Source: Lachnospiraceae bacterium (GTDB taxonomy: Bacteria > Bacillota > Clostridia > Lachnospirales > Lachnospiraceae). From it: a DNA stretch of 6,744 nt. Numbering within the stretch: position 1 is the stretch's first letter; every line of letters begins with the position of its first letter. The DNA lies in the NCBI GenBank assembly GCA_014804185.1, contig JAAVAG010000008.1, positions 1 to 6,744 on the forward strand, read 5' to 3'. Below are positions 1-6,470 of this stretch, piece after piece. The notes beneath the pieces are model-generated. The model ran no database searches, was not told where the DNA came from, and saw only the letters and a program-made list of their open reading frames with translations. The position numbers and the translations under genes are program-made.

Positions 1-195
1 AATGTTTATGCCTATAACGGGGAAAGCTATAATCCGAATATCCGCAGCCAGTATCTGAGGGCCAGGTATTACAACGTGGCAACGGCTGCGTTTCTGACGG
101 AGGACAGTTACCTTGGGGAGATCATGCGGCCGCTGACGCTGAACCGGTATGGGTACTGTCTGGGGAATCCGGTGAATTATGTGGATCCGAGCGGG
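1..195 (+). repeat. Direct repeat copy A: end of Rhs core
   Basis: These 195 bases match 3000-3194 with a single difference (G at 120 versus C at 3119, giving Glu versus Asp). Identity ends one base after the DPSG codons: the next base is C here and G in copy B. The copy begins at the window edge, so the repeat very probably extends further upstream. Both copies are read in the same codon register. Confidence 0.97.
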
Positions 196-1140
196 CACAT
201 CACTACAGTTCCATATTTACCAACTGGCGAATATGCGGCAAGAAAAGTACTTCATCTTTCAAATGATAAAATAGAGATGGTAGTTACTGTAGCGCAAAAA
301 ACAAAGACAGTTAGTGAAAAAGGCTTGCATCAGGTGCAGGAGTTAAGCCAGAGAGTTAAAACTGTAACAAGTTCTTATGCATACGGTAAGCTATCAGGCT
401 ATGCACAGGCATGTTTTGATGCTTATAGTTTTATTGTACCTGCAATAGTAAATATTGGTCATAGGGTTAGCGGAAAACATGAAAGTTTGAGCAGTACTAT
501 TAGTTTATATAATGAAGTTAGTGAAGAATATATAAATATGATAAAAGAAAAAGCTGAAAACAAGTCAGCTTATTATCTTGGCAGATGCAGTTCCAATTTG
601 GAAATAATGACTGTCGGGATAGTTGGTATGTGGAATGGATTGAAAGCGGTTGCATCAGGAGTAGTGGGCAGTGTAGTAATAGGGGGATCAAGTGGTGGAA
701 CTCTTTCGGCGGTAGCAGTAGCTGATATTCCAGTTGTTTTGGCTGGGGTTGCGGAAATTACAGTTACCGGAATAGCTGCGGGATATGGTGCTTATCACGC
801 GATGGATGATTTTGATAAGCTACGTGAGAATTTAAATGGTGAAATGAGAGGGGAGGTTACATTTCCAGAGGATGAGGCTCAAATAAAACATATTTTTAGA
901 GATAAGGAAGGACATATTTTGGATACACCAGAAAATAGAAAAAAAATTCTAGATGTTGCTAATGATCCAGATAATTATATTGGTAAAGATGGATGGGGGA
1001 ATGATTGGTATGCAAAAATTTCTGAGGATGGTACACAAACTTGGGTTAGAGCGCGAAATGGTATAATAAACAATGCAGGGGTAAATGATATTCCTCGTGA
1101 ATGGGATCCACAAACAGGACTGTATAGCAATAAGAAATAG
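1..1140 (+). CDS. Rhs/YD-repeat polymorphic toxin, C-terminal part (5' end outside window), HIFR/GH-type toxin tip
   Basis: The frame is open from the first base (N-V-Y-A-Y-N-G-E-S-Y) to TAG at 1138-1140, so this is the last 379 residues of a larger protein; the GTG at 76 is internal. Residues 1-65 are the end of the RHS-repeat-associated core, closing with NPVNYVDPSG (DPSG at 62-65). The rest is the variable tip: a helical stretch (about 66-200), a Gly/Ala/Val-rich hydrophobic segment (about 203-267) that could be a pre-toxin or membrane-passage element, and a terminal domain (288-379) with HIFRDKEGH, DTPENR, a GxDGWGNDWYAK-like patch, a second Trp (QTWVRARNG) and NNAGVN. Similar HIF..GH/DTPENR domains end many polymorphic toxins (from memory), and I suspect an RNase-like (BECR-type) fold, but no activity is proven by sequence alone. 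The next gene starts 11 nt downstream and is the presumed immunity gene. Base composition falls sharply after DPSG, from about half GC to roughly a third or less. Confidence 0.85.
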   Translation, partial: NVYAYNGESYNPNIRSQYLRARYYNVATAAFLTEDSYLGEIMRPLTLNRYGYCLGNPVNYVDPSGHITTVPYLPTGEYAARKVLHLSNDKIEMVVTVAQKTKTVSEKGLHQVQELSQRVKTVTSSYAYGKLSGYAQACFDAYSFIVPAIVNIGHRVSGKHESLSSTISLYNEVSEEYINMIKEKAENKSAYYLGRCSSNLEIMTVGIVGMWNGLKAVASGVVGSVVIGGSSGGTLSAVAVADIPVVLAGVAEITVTGIAAGYGAYHAMDDFDKLRENLNGEMRGEVTFPEDEAQIKHIFRDKEGHILDTPENRKKILDVANDPDNYIGKDGWGNDWYAKISEDGTQTWVRARNGIINNAGVNDIPREWDPQTGLYSNKK

Positions 1141-1151
1141 AAGAGAAGATT

Positions 1152-1454
1152 ATGTTAATACAAGATGCTTATTTAATGATGTTTGAGATACTTAGTGACT
1201 ATTATTTAAATATTAATAAAAGTGAATCATTAGGTTCTCTTTTAGGCGATATGGATCCATATATGTTTTCAGATAGAAAACCTGCGGATCCAGCAACTTA
1301 TAATGATTGGTATGACGTTATCGTAAAGTATGCAGAAGACGGAGAAATAAAGGACGAGGATATTATATTTGCCTTACAGGATTTTTTGAGCGATTATCAG
1401 AAGAGATTTGGATTTGATTTTAAAGAGATTATTGCGTATCTAAGGAGACACTGA
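1152..1454 (+). CDS. Presumptive immunity protein for the upstream Rhs tip
   Basis: A 100-residue, strongly acidic protein beginning MLIQDAYLMMFEIL and ending AYLRRH, with no signal peptide or membrane segment. It would therefore stay in the cytoplasm, where it could bind a nuclease-type toxin. Notable patches are LGSLLGDMD (about 27-35) and a PADPxxYxDWYD stretch (about 44-55), a pattern I associate with small immunity proteins paired with Rhs/CDI-type toxins, although I cannot assign a named family. The ATG lies 11 nt after the toxin stop and follows a purine-rich stretch (AAGAGAAGA, 1141-1149) that can serve as a weak ribosome binding site; co-transcription with the toxin is likely. Codon use is AT-rich, like the toxin tip and unlike the Rhs core, which suggests the two travel as one cassette. 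The immunity role is inferred from position, size and charge. Confidence 0.75.
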   Translation: MLIQDAYLMMFEILSDYYLNINKSESLGSLLGDMDPYMFSDRKPADPATYNDWYDVIVKYAEDGEIKDEDIIFALQDFLSDYQKRFGFDFKEIIAYLRRH

Positions 1455-1519
1455 TTAATTCAAGCATTTTCTCGTGAAATGTAGTAAACTACCGGTATCA
1501 ATTGAAAGGTGGGATACTT

Positions 1520-1887
1520 ATGAATCAAATAACACTTGCTGACATGGAATACTTCAATCGAAAAAATGAAAACCGAACGTGAGGAGTTCCTTGATGCCAT
1601 GGATAAAATGATTCTCTGATCGTACTGGGTAGAATATGATCCGTCCATACTATTTTAACAATAAACGAGGGCGCAAGCCTATTGGTATTGAAACTATACT
1701 CCGCGTGTATCTTATGCAGATTTGGTTCAATCTGGCAGATGAAAGAATCGAAGATTCCATCTGCGACAGCTATGCAATGCGTTCGTTTATGTACATAGAT
1801 TTTAATGAACAGCAGGTACCTGATGCAACCACTCTGTTGAAGTTCCGCCATATGCTTGAAAAGAACAGGATTGGCGAGAAAATCTGT
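1520..1887 (+). pseudogene. IS5-family transposase, N-terminal remnant
   Basis: Reading three frames in turn reconstructs the N-terminal (DUF772-like) domain of an IS5-family transposase. The pieces are MNQITLADMEYFNRKNENRT (1520-1579, stop at 1580), KTEREEFLDAMDKMIL (1569-1616, stop at 1617, then SYWVE to 1634), and from 1636 MIRPYYFNNKRGRKPIGIE onward, with LQIW-like and VPDATTLLKFRH motifs, ending near GEKI at 1884. At least two frameshifts and one nonsense codon (TGA where IS5 relatives have Trp) kill the gene. The catalytic DDE domain is missing entirely: sequence changes abruptly into Rhs core near 1888. AAAGGTGG at 1506-1513 is a good ribosome binding site for the original ATG at 1520. 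The left end of the element should lie within 1455-1519, but I could not define its inverted repeat, and the right end has been lost. Confidence 0.88.
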
Positions 1888-1997
1888 AATGAGGCGGATG
1901 ACCTTGCCGTCCTCACCTATCCAGACGGCGGCTCGGTGCAGTATGCGTATGACTTAAACGGAAATCTGATCCAGGTCATCGGCTACAGGGAGAAGTG
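1888..1997 (+). pseudogene. Out-of-frame 5' fragment of the second Rhs core
   Basis: After the IS5 remnant the frame reads LAVLTYPDGGSVQYAYDLNG and then NLIQVIGYREK before TGA at 1996-1998. YPDGGSVQYAYDLNGNLI is a typical Rhs YD repeat, and the continuation TSYTYDSRGFI lies in another frame from about 1989. Rhs proteins would be expected to read through as something like REGEVTSYTYD, so bases have been lost around 1985-1994 and the frame is broken. The fragment is accidentally fused in frame to the tail of the transposase remnant. The exact junction could lie anywhere between about 1885 and 1900. Confidence 0.75.
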
Positions 1998-4163
1998 ACT
2001 TCTTATACCTATGACAGCCGGGGATTTATAGTGGCGGAGCACACCGAAGAGGCCCGTGAGACGGATCCTTACGGCAGACAGCCCTATATTCCTTATGAAC
2101 CGGAGGAGACAAACTGCGACTGTATACATGGCAGGGACTGTGCCCACACATACCGCCTGTACGTGGCGGATAAAACCTACACCTACGATGACGCAGGCAA
2201 GCTTCTCTTTGCCGCCGAGACCGAGGAGGGGTGCGGCACCACATCCTGGAGATACGGCTATGACCTGATGGGCAACCGCATCCGGGAGGAGAAAAAGGAT
2301 CCCGGCGGAAACGTGGTGGAGAGCAGCCGATACGTTTATAATGAAAGCAACCAGCTGACGGAGGCCCTTCTGTGCGACGGCAGGAAGACCACCCGGGTAT
2401 GCTATACCTATGATGAGGATGGGAATCTGGTCAGCGAATACAGCAATACGGACAACAGCCGCAGGACCTACCAGTATACGGCGGAGAACCGTCTGCATGC
2501 CGTATATGAGGGAAACACCCTGCTGATGGCGGCAGCCTACGACGGGGACGGCAACCGTGTGTACCAGTTAAACTACAACCCGGACAAGGATGAAGACTTT
2601 ACCGCGTACTACGGCAGTTACCAGAACTGTGACTATGACGGCACGGGTATTCAGCTGCGTGCGGACGGGGAAGTCAGCAGTGCGGAACGGGAACTGATGG
2701 CGCTGATTGGTTCCACCCTGACCAGTAAGTATGAACTCATTGAGTATGTCAATGATGTGAACCGGGAATACACACAGGTGCTGGCGGAGCAGAACATTAA
2801 CGGCAGGACGGACACGGTCTACACCTACGGCGCAGGCCGGATCAGCAGTGAGATGTGGAACCAGGAGGACAGGACAGGCTACTACCTGTATGATCCCAGG
2901 GGAAGTGTGGCCGGAATTACGGATACCAAAGGGCAGGTAACGGCAACTTACCGGTACAGTGCATCCGGGGAGATAATTTACGGAGCGCCGGAGTATGAGA
3001 ATGTTTATGCCTATAACGGGGAAAGCTATAATCCGAATATCCGCAGCCAGTATCTGAGGGCCAGGTATTACAACGTGGCAACGGCTGCGTTTCTGACGGA
3101 GGACAGTTACCTTGGGGACATCATGCGGCCGCTGACGCTGAACCGGTATGGGTACTGTCTGGGGAATCCGGTGAATTATGTGGATCCGAGCGGGGAGTCT
3201 GCGAGAGAGCCGATACAGGCGGTGATGGAGGCTGTAAAAAAAGATTATATTTTGGCGAATAGTAAGGATAATATTCAAAAGCATATTCGACTTTATCAGG
3301 CATTAAGAATTATAGACTACTCAAAGGCTACACCGGAATATATTAGAGCGTTTAACTTTGATTCAGGTATACATTCGAGGGAATTTAATTCTGGATTCAC
3401 GCAAATATACAATTTGAGTGTATTAGAAACTATAGAAGCAGCGGCAGATAAACGATTACAAGACATTAGTGGTGATGTAATGGAAGTGATAGGTCTTAGC
3501 ATGGCCCCCCAACTGAAAAATAAGACTACAGAAATAGATGAAGCAATAAAAATTGCATATGCAAATCGAAAAGTAGAAGAATGTAATTTTTCGTATCCAA
3601 TTGTATATCATGCAAGTGAAGCAATAAAAAAATTTATGCGTATAGAAGAGGGAACCAAAAACACTAAAATTATAGATGGAGTTTTATGGCATTTTCAATA
3701 TGATTCAGGCGCAAAGAAGGAACCGGATTGGACTATAGGTTACGGAACCAAGACGTATGATGGAGAATACCCAAATGGGATAACAGATAAAACAGCGATA
3801 GAACTGTTTGAAAAGTATATAGTAAAGAGTGAAAAAGAGTTGAATGCTTTTTTGGCAGAAAGAGGACTTGTTATCAACCAACAACAGTTTGATGCTTTGG
3901 TTAGTTTTTCTTATAACGCAGGTAAAAATATTTGGTGGAGTTCCGATTTTAGCAACACACAAGATATTGTAGAGAAAATGCTGAAAGGTGAGGGTAAAAC
4001 AATTTACGATTTGTTTGGTGAAGATATGTGGGAAGGACCAAAGGCACAAAGCGAAAGGCTGGTTCCAAGAAGGGAAAGAGAAAGAGTGATTTATTTGTAT
4101 GGTTTATACATTAATAAAGATGCCTTGGTAGTTGAAAATATTTTTGTGGGAGATGACGAATGA
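1995..4163 (+). CDS. 5'-truncated Rhs/YD-repeat protein with GH24 lysozyme (muramidase) toxin tip
   Basis: Open frame of 722 codons starting at a GTG that is unlikely to be a natural start; the gene lost its 5' part to the IS5 junction and a frameshift. Residues 1-290 hold YD repeats (YTYDSRG, YTYDDAG, YGYDLMG, YTYDEDG, AYDGDG); about 296-400 is the RHS-associated core ending NPVNYVDPSG (DPSG 397-400). Residues 401-545 are a helical linker. Residues about 546-722 are a GH24 phage-lysozyme-like domain: EEG with likely catalytic Glu552, YDSG with Asp570, TIGYG with Thr580, QQQFDALVSFSYNAG (629-643) and PRRERER (691-697). These match the E/D/T catalytic triad of T4-type muramidases, with a longer Asp-Thr spacing than usual. 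It should cut peptidoglycan glycan strands. As it stands this is probably a silent tip cassette, usable after recombination with the upstream gene. Its stop overlaps the next start (ATGA, 4160-4163). Confidence 0.85.
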   Translation: MTSYTYDSRGFIVAEHTEEARETDPYGRQPYIPYEPEETNCDCIHGRDCAHTYRLYVADKTYTYDDAGKLLFAAETEEGCGTTSWRYGYDLMGNRIREEKKDPGGNVVESSRYVYNESNQLTEALLCDGRKTTRVCYTYDEDGNLVSEYSNTDNSRRTYQYTAENRLHAVYEGNTLLMAAAYDGDGNRVYQLNYNPDKDEDFTAYYGSYQNCDYDGTGIQLRADGEVSSAERELMALIGSTLTSKYELIEYVNDVNREYTQVLAEQNINGRTDTVYTYGAGRISSEMWNQEDRTGYYLYDPRGSVAGITDTKGQVTATYRYSASGEIIYGAPEYENVYAYNGESYNPNIRSQYLRARYYNVATAAFLTEDSYLGDIMRPLTLNRYGYCLGNPVNYVDPSGESAREPIQAVMEAVKKDYILANSKDNIQKHIRLYQALRIIDYSKATPEYIRAFNFDSGIHSREFNSGFTQIYNLSVLETIEAAADKRLQDISGDVMEVIGLSMAPQLKNKTTEIDEAIKIAYANRKVEECNFSYPIVYHASEAIKKFMRIEEGTKNTKIIDGVLWHFQYDSGAKKEPDWTIGYGTKTYDGEYPNGITDKTAIELFEKYIVKSEKELNAFLAERGLVINQQQFDALVSFSYNAGKNIWWSSDFSNTQDIVEKMLKGEGKTIYDLFGEDMWEGPKAQSERLVPRRERERVIYLYGLYINKDALVVENIFVGDDE
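2115..2147 (+). other. Cys/His cluster within the Rhs core
   Basis: Codons 41-51 of the frame starting at 1995 encode Cys-Asp-Cys-Ile-His-Gly-Arg-Asp-Cys-Ala-His, a C-x-C-x-H-x3-C-x-H arrangement inside an insert between two YD repeats. The spacing could hold a metal ion, or the cysteines could form disulfides once exported. Function is not known. Confidence 0.5.
3000..3194 (+). repeat. Direct repeat copy B: end of Rhs core before the lysozyme tip
   Basis: Second copy of bases 1-195, offset by 2999 bp, with one mismatch. It encodes Rhs core residues 336-400 of the frame from 1995, ending in DPSG, and diverges from copy A at 3195. Codon register is preserved, so a crossover between copies would give an in-frame Rhs protein with the lysozyme tip. 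Confidence 0.97.
4148..4163 (+). promoter_or_regulatory. Ribosome binding site and ATGA toxin-immunity overlap
   Basis: GGGAG at 4148-4152 lies 7 nt before the ATG at 4160, and the toxin stop TGA (4161-4163) overlaps that ATG as ATGA. This fixes the lipoprotein start and implies translational coupling of toxin and immunity protein. Confidence 0.85.
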
Positions 4164-5245
4164 AGAAAAAGGCTTTTTTGATAGTGTTGGCAAGTATGTT
4201 TTTGTTAACTGGATGTGATTTGAGAAAAGATAGTGATGCGGAAACAAAACAAATATCGGGAAACAAGGAGGAAATTGAAATAAAAGATGATGTGCCGGAA
4301 CAAACTGATATAACCGAAAAAACTGATGTAGAAATATCATCAGGGAGCCAGGTAGATAATATTGAAAGAACTATTATAAAAAGTGTGTTTATAAATAATA
4401 TCATGGAGCAGGAAATCGAAAATCAAAGAAAACTGTTGATAAATGTAATGGGAGAGTGGGTGCTAAGCAGTTATTATTATGGAACCAGAGGATATGGATC
4501 TGAGGAAATGGCTGAGGAGTGCTTGCGGAAGAAATTGGAGATCTGCTGTGAACAGGACAAAGCATATATTTTGTTTGAAAATAATATATACGATTTTCGA
4601 TATAGCAGACAGCTTTTTGACTGGTATATAGTGGAACAATATGGGTTAGCGACAAGTCTTGCAAGTGAAAATAGTGATGATTATATGGGAAAAGGAGGTA
4701 TTTACGAGATGTTTTTTGAGGGAGAAGAAAGCAATGCCCATCTTCTCCTGAATGGAGAGGGGGATGTATATTGTCGTTTGGATATCGAAATTGCAGGGGA
4801 CTCTGTTTTTGTTCTGGAAAAGGAAAGAGATGCATTATCCCTAAATGAAAATTTGGAAAGAGAATATTTTCAAGAAAAGTATTTGTTATTATCTGAACAA
4901 TGCTATCTGTATAGCAGTTATCAGAAAGTTGAAGTCTTTGAAGAGGGTGTGATTGTTGATAGGCTTTTTGATATGCTGTCATTGGATGGGGGAATAGAGA
5001 TATATGAAGCTGAAGATAACATTATACTTAATGTGGATGGACGTATGCTACGGCTGGAGGACGTGAGAGAAATAGAAGGAATTTATAATCCGTGGACAAT
5101 GGTGTATTTTAGAGTTCCAGAAGAAAATGCGGTTTTATATATTTTTAGAGGGGATAATTGTGAAGTGCATATTACTGCAGTTTCAAACGGTACACACTAT
5201 ATAAAAATCCTGGGCAATAATTATGTTGGAGATATTTATATGTAG
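4160..5245 (+). CDS. Lipoprotein, presumptive immunity protein against the lysozyme tip
   Basis: A 361-residue protein with a clear lipoprotein signal: KKK, a hydrophobic stretch (residues 5-16) and the lipobox LTGC with Cys19 as lipidation site. An acidic, low-complexity linker (about 20-62) would lift the rest away from the membrane. The folded part starts near residue 65 and includes a GEWVLSSYYYG segment (about 98-108) and later Asp/Glu-rich strands; I do not recognise a named family. The GH24 toxin encoded immediately upstream would act on peptidoglycan outside the membrane, so a membrane-anchored extracytoplasmic protein is where immunity would have to be. The ATGA overlap with the toxin gene supports pairing. 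AT-rich codon use matches the toxin tip. An unrelated surface lipoprotein is the alternative, but the overlap makes the pairing more likely. Lipoprotein and export calls are strong; the immunity role is inferred. Confidence 0.85.
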   Translation: MKKKAFLIVLASMFLLTGCDLRKDSDAETKQISGNKEEIEIKDDVPEQTDITEKTDVEISSGSQVDNIERTIIKSVFINNIMEQEIENQRKLLINVMGEWVLSSYYYGTRGYGSEEMAEECLRKKLEICCEQDKAYILFENNIYDFRYSRQLFDWYIVEQYGLATSLASENSDDYMGKGGIYEMFFEGEESNAHLLLNGEGDVYCRLDIEIAGDSVFVLEKERDALSLNENLEREYFQEKYLLLSEQCYLYSSYQKVEVFEEGVIVDRLFDMLSLDGGIEIYEAEDNIILNVDGRMLRLEDVREIEGIYNPWTMVYFRVPEENAVLYIFRGDNCEVHITAVSNGTHYIKILGNNYVGDIYM

Positions 5246-5264
5246 TAATTGATATTACAGCACT

Positions 5265-6205
5265 TTACAACTTTTTATAGATAACCGCATTTGCGTATAA
5301 GTTCCTGAAAAGTCTTTTTAGCGATAAATCTTTTTTAATGGTTTCGATAGTCTGTTCCAAACTGTGGATTATTAGGTTCATGCGGATTTTTTCTCCCAGT
5401 TGGCAACGGATTTCCTGTGGGCTTTGTCCTTGGTAATCCTGAAAATCCCTGCTGTAGTATGGGAGCAGCCGCACAGCTGCATAACTGATGCAGGTTAGGT
5501 TGGATAGCCTTTTAATCCCTTTCACGGAGTGGATCATATAATCGCGGAATGACCAGAATGTTTTGGTTTCATAGTAACTGGTTTCAATATTCCATTGCAG
5601 CGAGAACAGGCCCAACGGCAGCATCCCCCAGGCGCTGTAGCAGCGGATTTTTTCATCCGGCTGTTTCTCCGGATGGGCGGGGCGGCTATCCCTTCCGGTG
5701 CTGACGTGCACAGGAGCAGTCGGAAGATTCCTGGTTTTTCAGGGGCGGTTGCTGTTATGCGGGCACAGACAATACGGCCTTTCCACAGATTTGTTGTGAC
5801 TTTGTGGCATCCCATGTGGTTTGGAAAGTTCTTTCGTCCACAGGCGGTAACCCAGGGGGACGGAGAGGTAAAGGATCCTGTCTGTTGACTCCAGGGGCAA
5901 GTGGAGCAAGGGCTGACGAAGCAGTGCCTGTTAAGATAGTTGAAGACATTATGGGCAGAATGGCTAAACAGCTTGGAAGGGGCCTGGAATTTCGCATCGT
6001 ATTTTTCCACCATGGTGTCATCAATGTAAAGGAAAATGGCAGAATCTTTCAGGCAAGGCAGAACACAGCCCAATGCAAGTCTGGCAGTTACAGCCATCCA
6101 TCTGAGGTGGTCAAAAGCAGCGTAATCCAATGCTGGTATAAGCACAAGGTTTCCAATGGTAAGATCTGCAGCAATGATTTCTTTGCCATAGGCTGGACGA
6201 AGTAT
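5265..6205 (-). pseudogene. DDE transposase remnant (IS4/IS701-like), frameshifted and internally deleted
   Basis: On the minus strand, collinear pieces of one transposase can be read in different frames. From about 6205 downward: RPAYGKEIIAADLTIGNLVL, then LDYAAFDHLRWMAV and IFLYIDDTMVEKYDAKF (probable first catalytic Asp), to NYLNRHCFVS near 5910. Then, after a frameshift, LYLSVPLGYRLWTKELSK (about 5870-5818). Then RIVCARITATAPEKPGIF with RLLLCTSAPE (about 5775-5690). Then, after another shift, CYSAWGMLPLGLFSLQWNIE followed by TSYYETKTFWSFRDYM, ending NAVIYKKL with TAA at 5265-5267. The WNIE..YYE.K stretch resembles the catalytic Glu region of IS4-type transposases. A large part between the second and third pieces, where the second catalytic Asp is expected, appears deleted. 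The gene is dead. GCACTT at 5260-5265 and its complement AAGTGC at 6210-6215 flank it and might be relics of the element's ends, which is weak evidence. The element starts about 15-20 nt after the lipoprotein stop. Confidence 0.82.
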
Positions 6206-6236
6206 TTATAAGTGCCTTCCCCCTTTCTATGATCCT

Positions 6237-6452
6237 ATGGAGACGGCGTTATTGGATCATTTTGTGGACATGCATAAAGAAATAGTTGGAACTGGTAGAG
6301 AGCAGAAAGTATATTGGAAAGTGGATTGTGCAAATGATTCCAGAGTCGCAAATGGCTGGGAATCACGGCTGAGTTATTGGGAAAAACGCAATGAATGTGC
6401 AGCGCTGCTATACTTACTATTGGAAAGTGTAGCAGCGCGACTTGTACTATAA
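6237..6452 (+). CDS. Unrecognised ORF, possible C-terminal remnant of a third toxin tip
   Basis: A 71-codon frame from ATG at 6237 (METALLDHFVDMHKEIVGTG...) to TAA at 6450-6452; it is open upstream to 6192, just inside the transposase remnant, so the ATG may be internal. It contains KVYWKVDCAN, GWESRLSYWEKRNE and a hydrophobic CAALLYLLLES end. I do not recognise a family, and no convincing ribosome binding site precedes the ATG. It sits where the end of a toxin would be expected, directly upstream of a lipoprotein gene. In the next frame, LYYKKMDWKE ends with TAA at 6472-6474, overlapping the likely lipoprotein start, although a TAG at 6430 interrupts that frame. The original toxin end may therefore have been split by a frameshift between the two frames. 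It may not be translated at all. Confidence 0.3.
   Translation: METALLDHFVDMHKEIVGTGREQKVYWKVDCANDSRVANGWESRLSYWEKRNECAALLYLLLESVAARLVL
6402..6438 (+). repeat. Strong 14-bp inverted repeat (hairpin)
   Basis: GCGCTGCTATACTT (6402-6415) pairs with AAGTGTAGCAGCGC (6425-6438) over all 14 positions in RNA, with a single U-G wobble, and a 9-nt loop. No T-tract follows directly on the plus strand; on the minus strand a run of five T lies about 15 nt beyond the stem (complement of 6382-6386). It could be an mRNA structure before the lipoprotein start or a relic of a mobile element end. It is not a clear intrinsic terminator. Confidence 0.7.
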
Positions 6453-6470
6453 AAAGATGGATTGGAAGGA

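Noticed and set aside
76..78. GTG at 76 as a real start of a 354-residue protein
   Set aside because: The frame is open and encodes conserved Rhs core sequence upstream to the window edge, identical to the core at 3000; the codon is an internal valine.
1483..1494. GTAG-TAAA-CTAC palindrome upstream of the IS5 remnant, considered as IS end or operator
   Set aside because: A four-base stem is expected often by chance and it has no partner at the missing right end.
1983..3303. Long minus-strand open frames opposite the Rhs core (for example 2568-3284 and 1983-2498)
   Set aside because: They mirror the codon pattern of the GC-richer Rhs core on the plus strand, show no domain-like composition and lack ribosome binding sites; they are shadows.
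5245..5258. Small inverted repeat GTAAT/ATTAC just after the lipoprotein stop, considered as a terminator
   Set aside because: The stem is only 5 AT-rich base pairs and no T-run follows; too weak for an intrinsic terminator.
5595..6211. Plus-strand open frames 5595-5888 and 5804-6211
   Set aside because: They lie antisense to a recognisable, decayed minus-strand transposase and have no protein-like features of their own.
5260..6215. GCACTT (5260) and AAGTGC (6210) as terminal inverted repeats of the minus-strand element
   Set aside because: Only six bases match with scattered similarity beyond, and no target duplication is visible; kept only as a remark.
6340..6430. Weak resemblance of GWESRLSYWEKRNECAALLY to the GH24 C-terminal RRERE..LYL segment
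   Set aside because: No other GH24 motif remains and the similarity is a few residues; not enough to call a second lysozyme tip.
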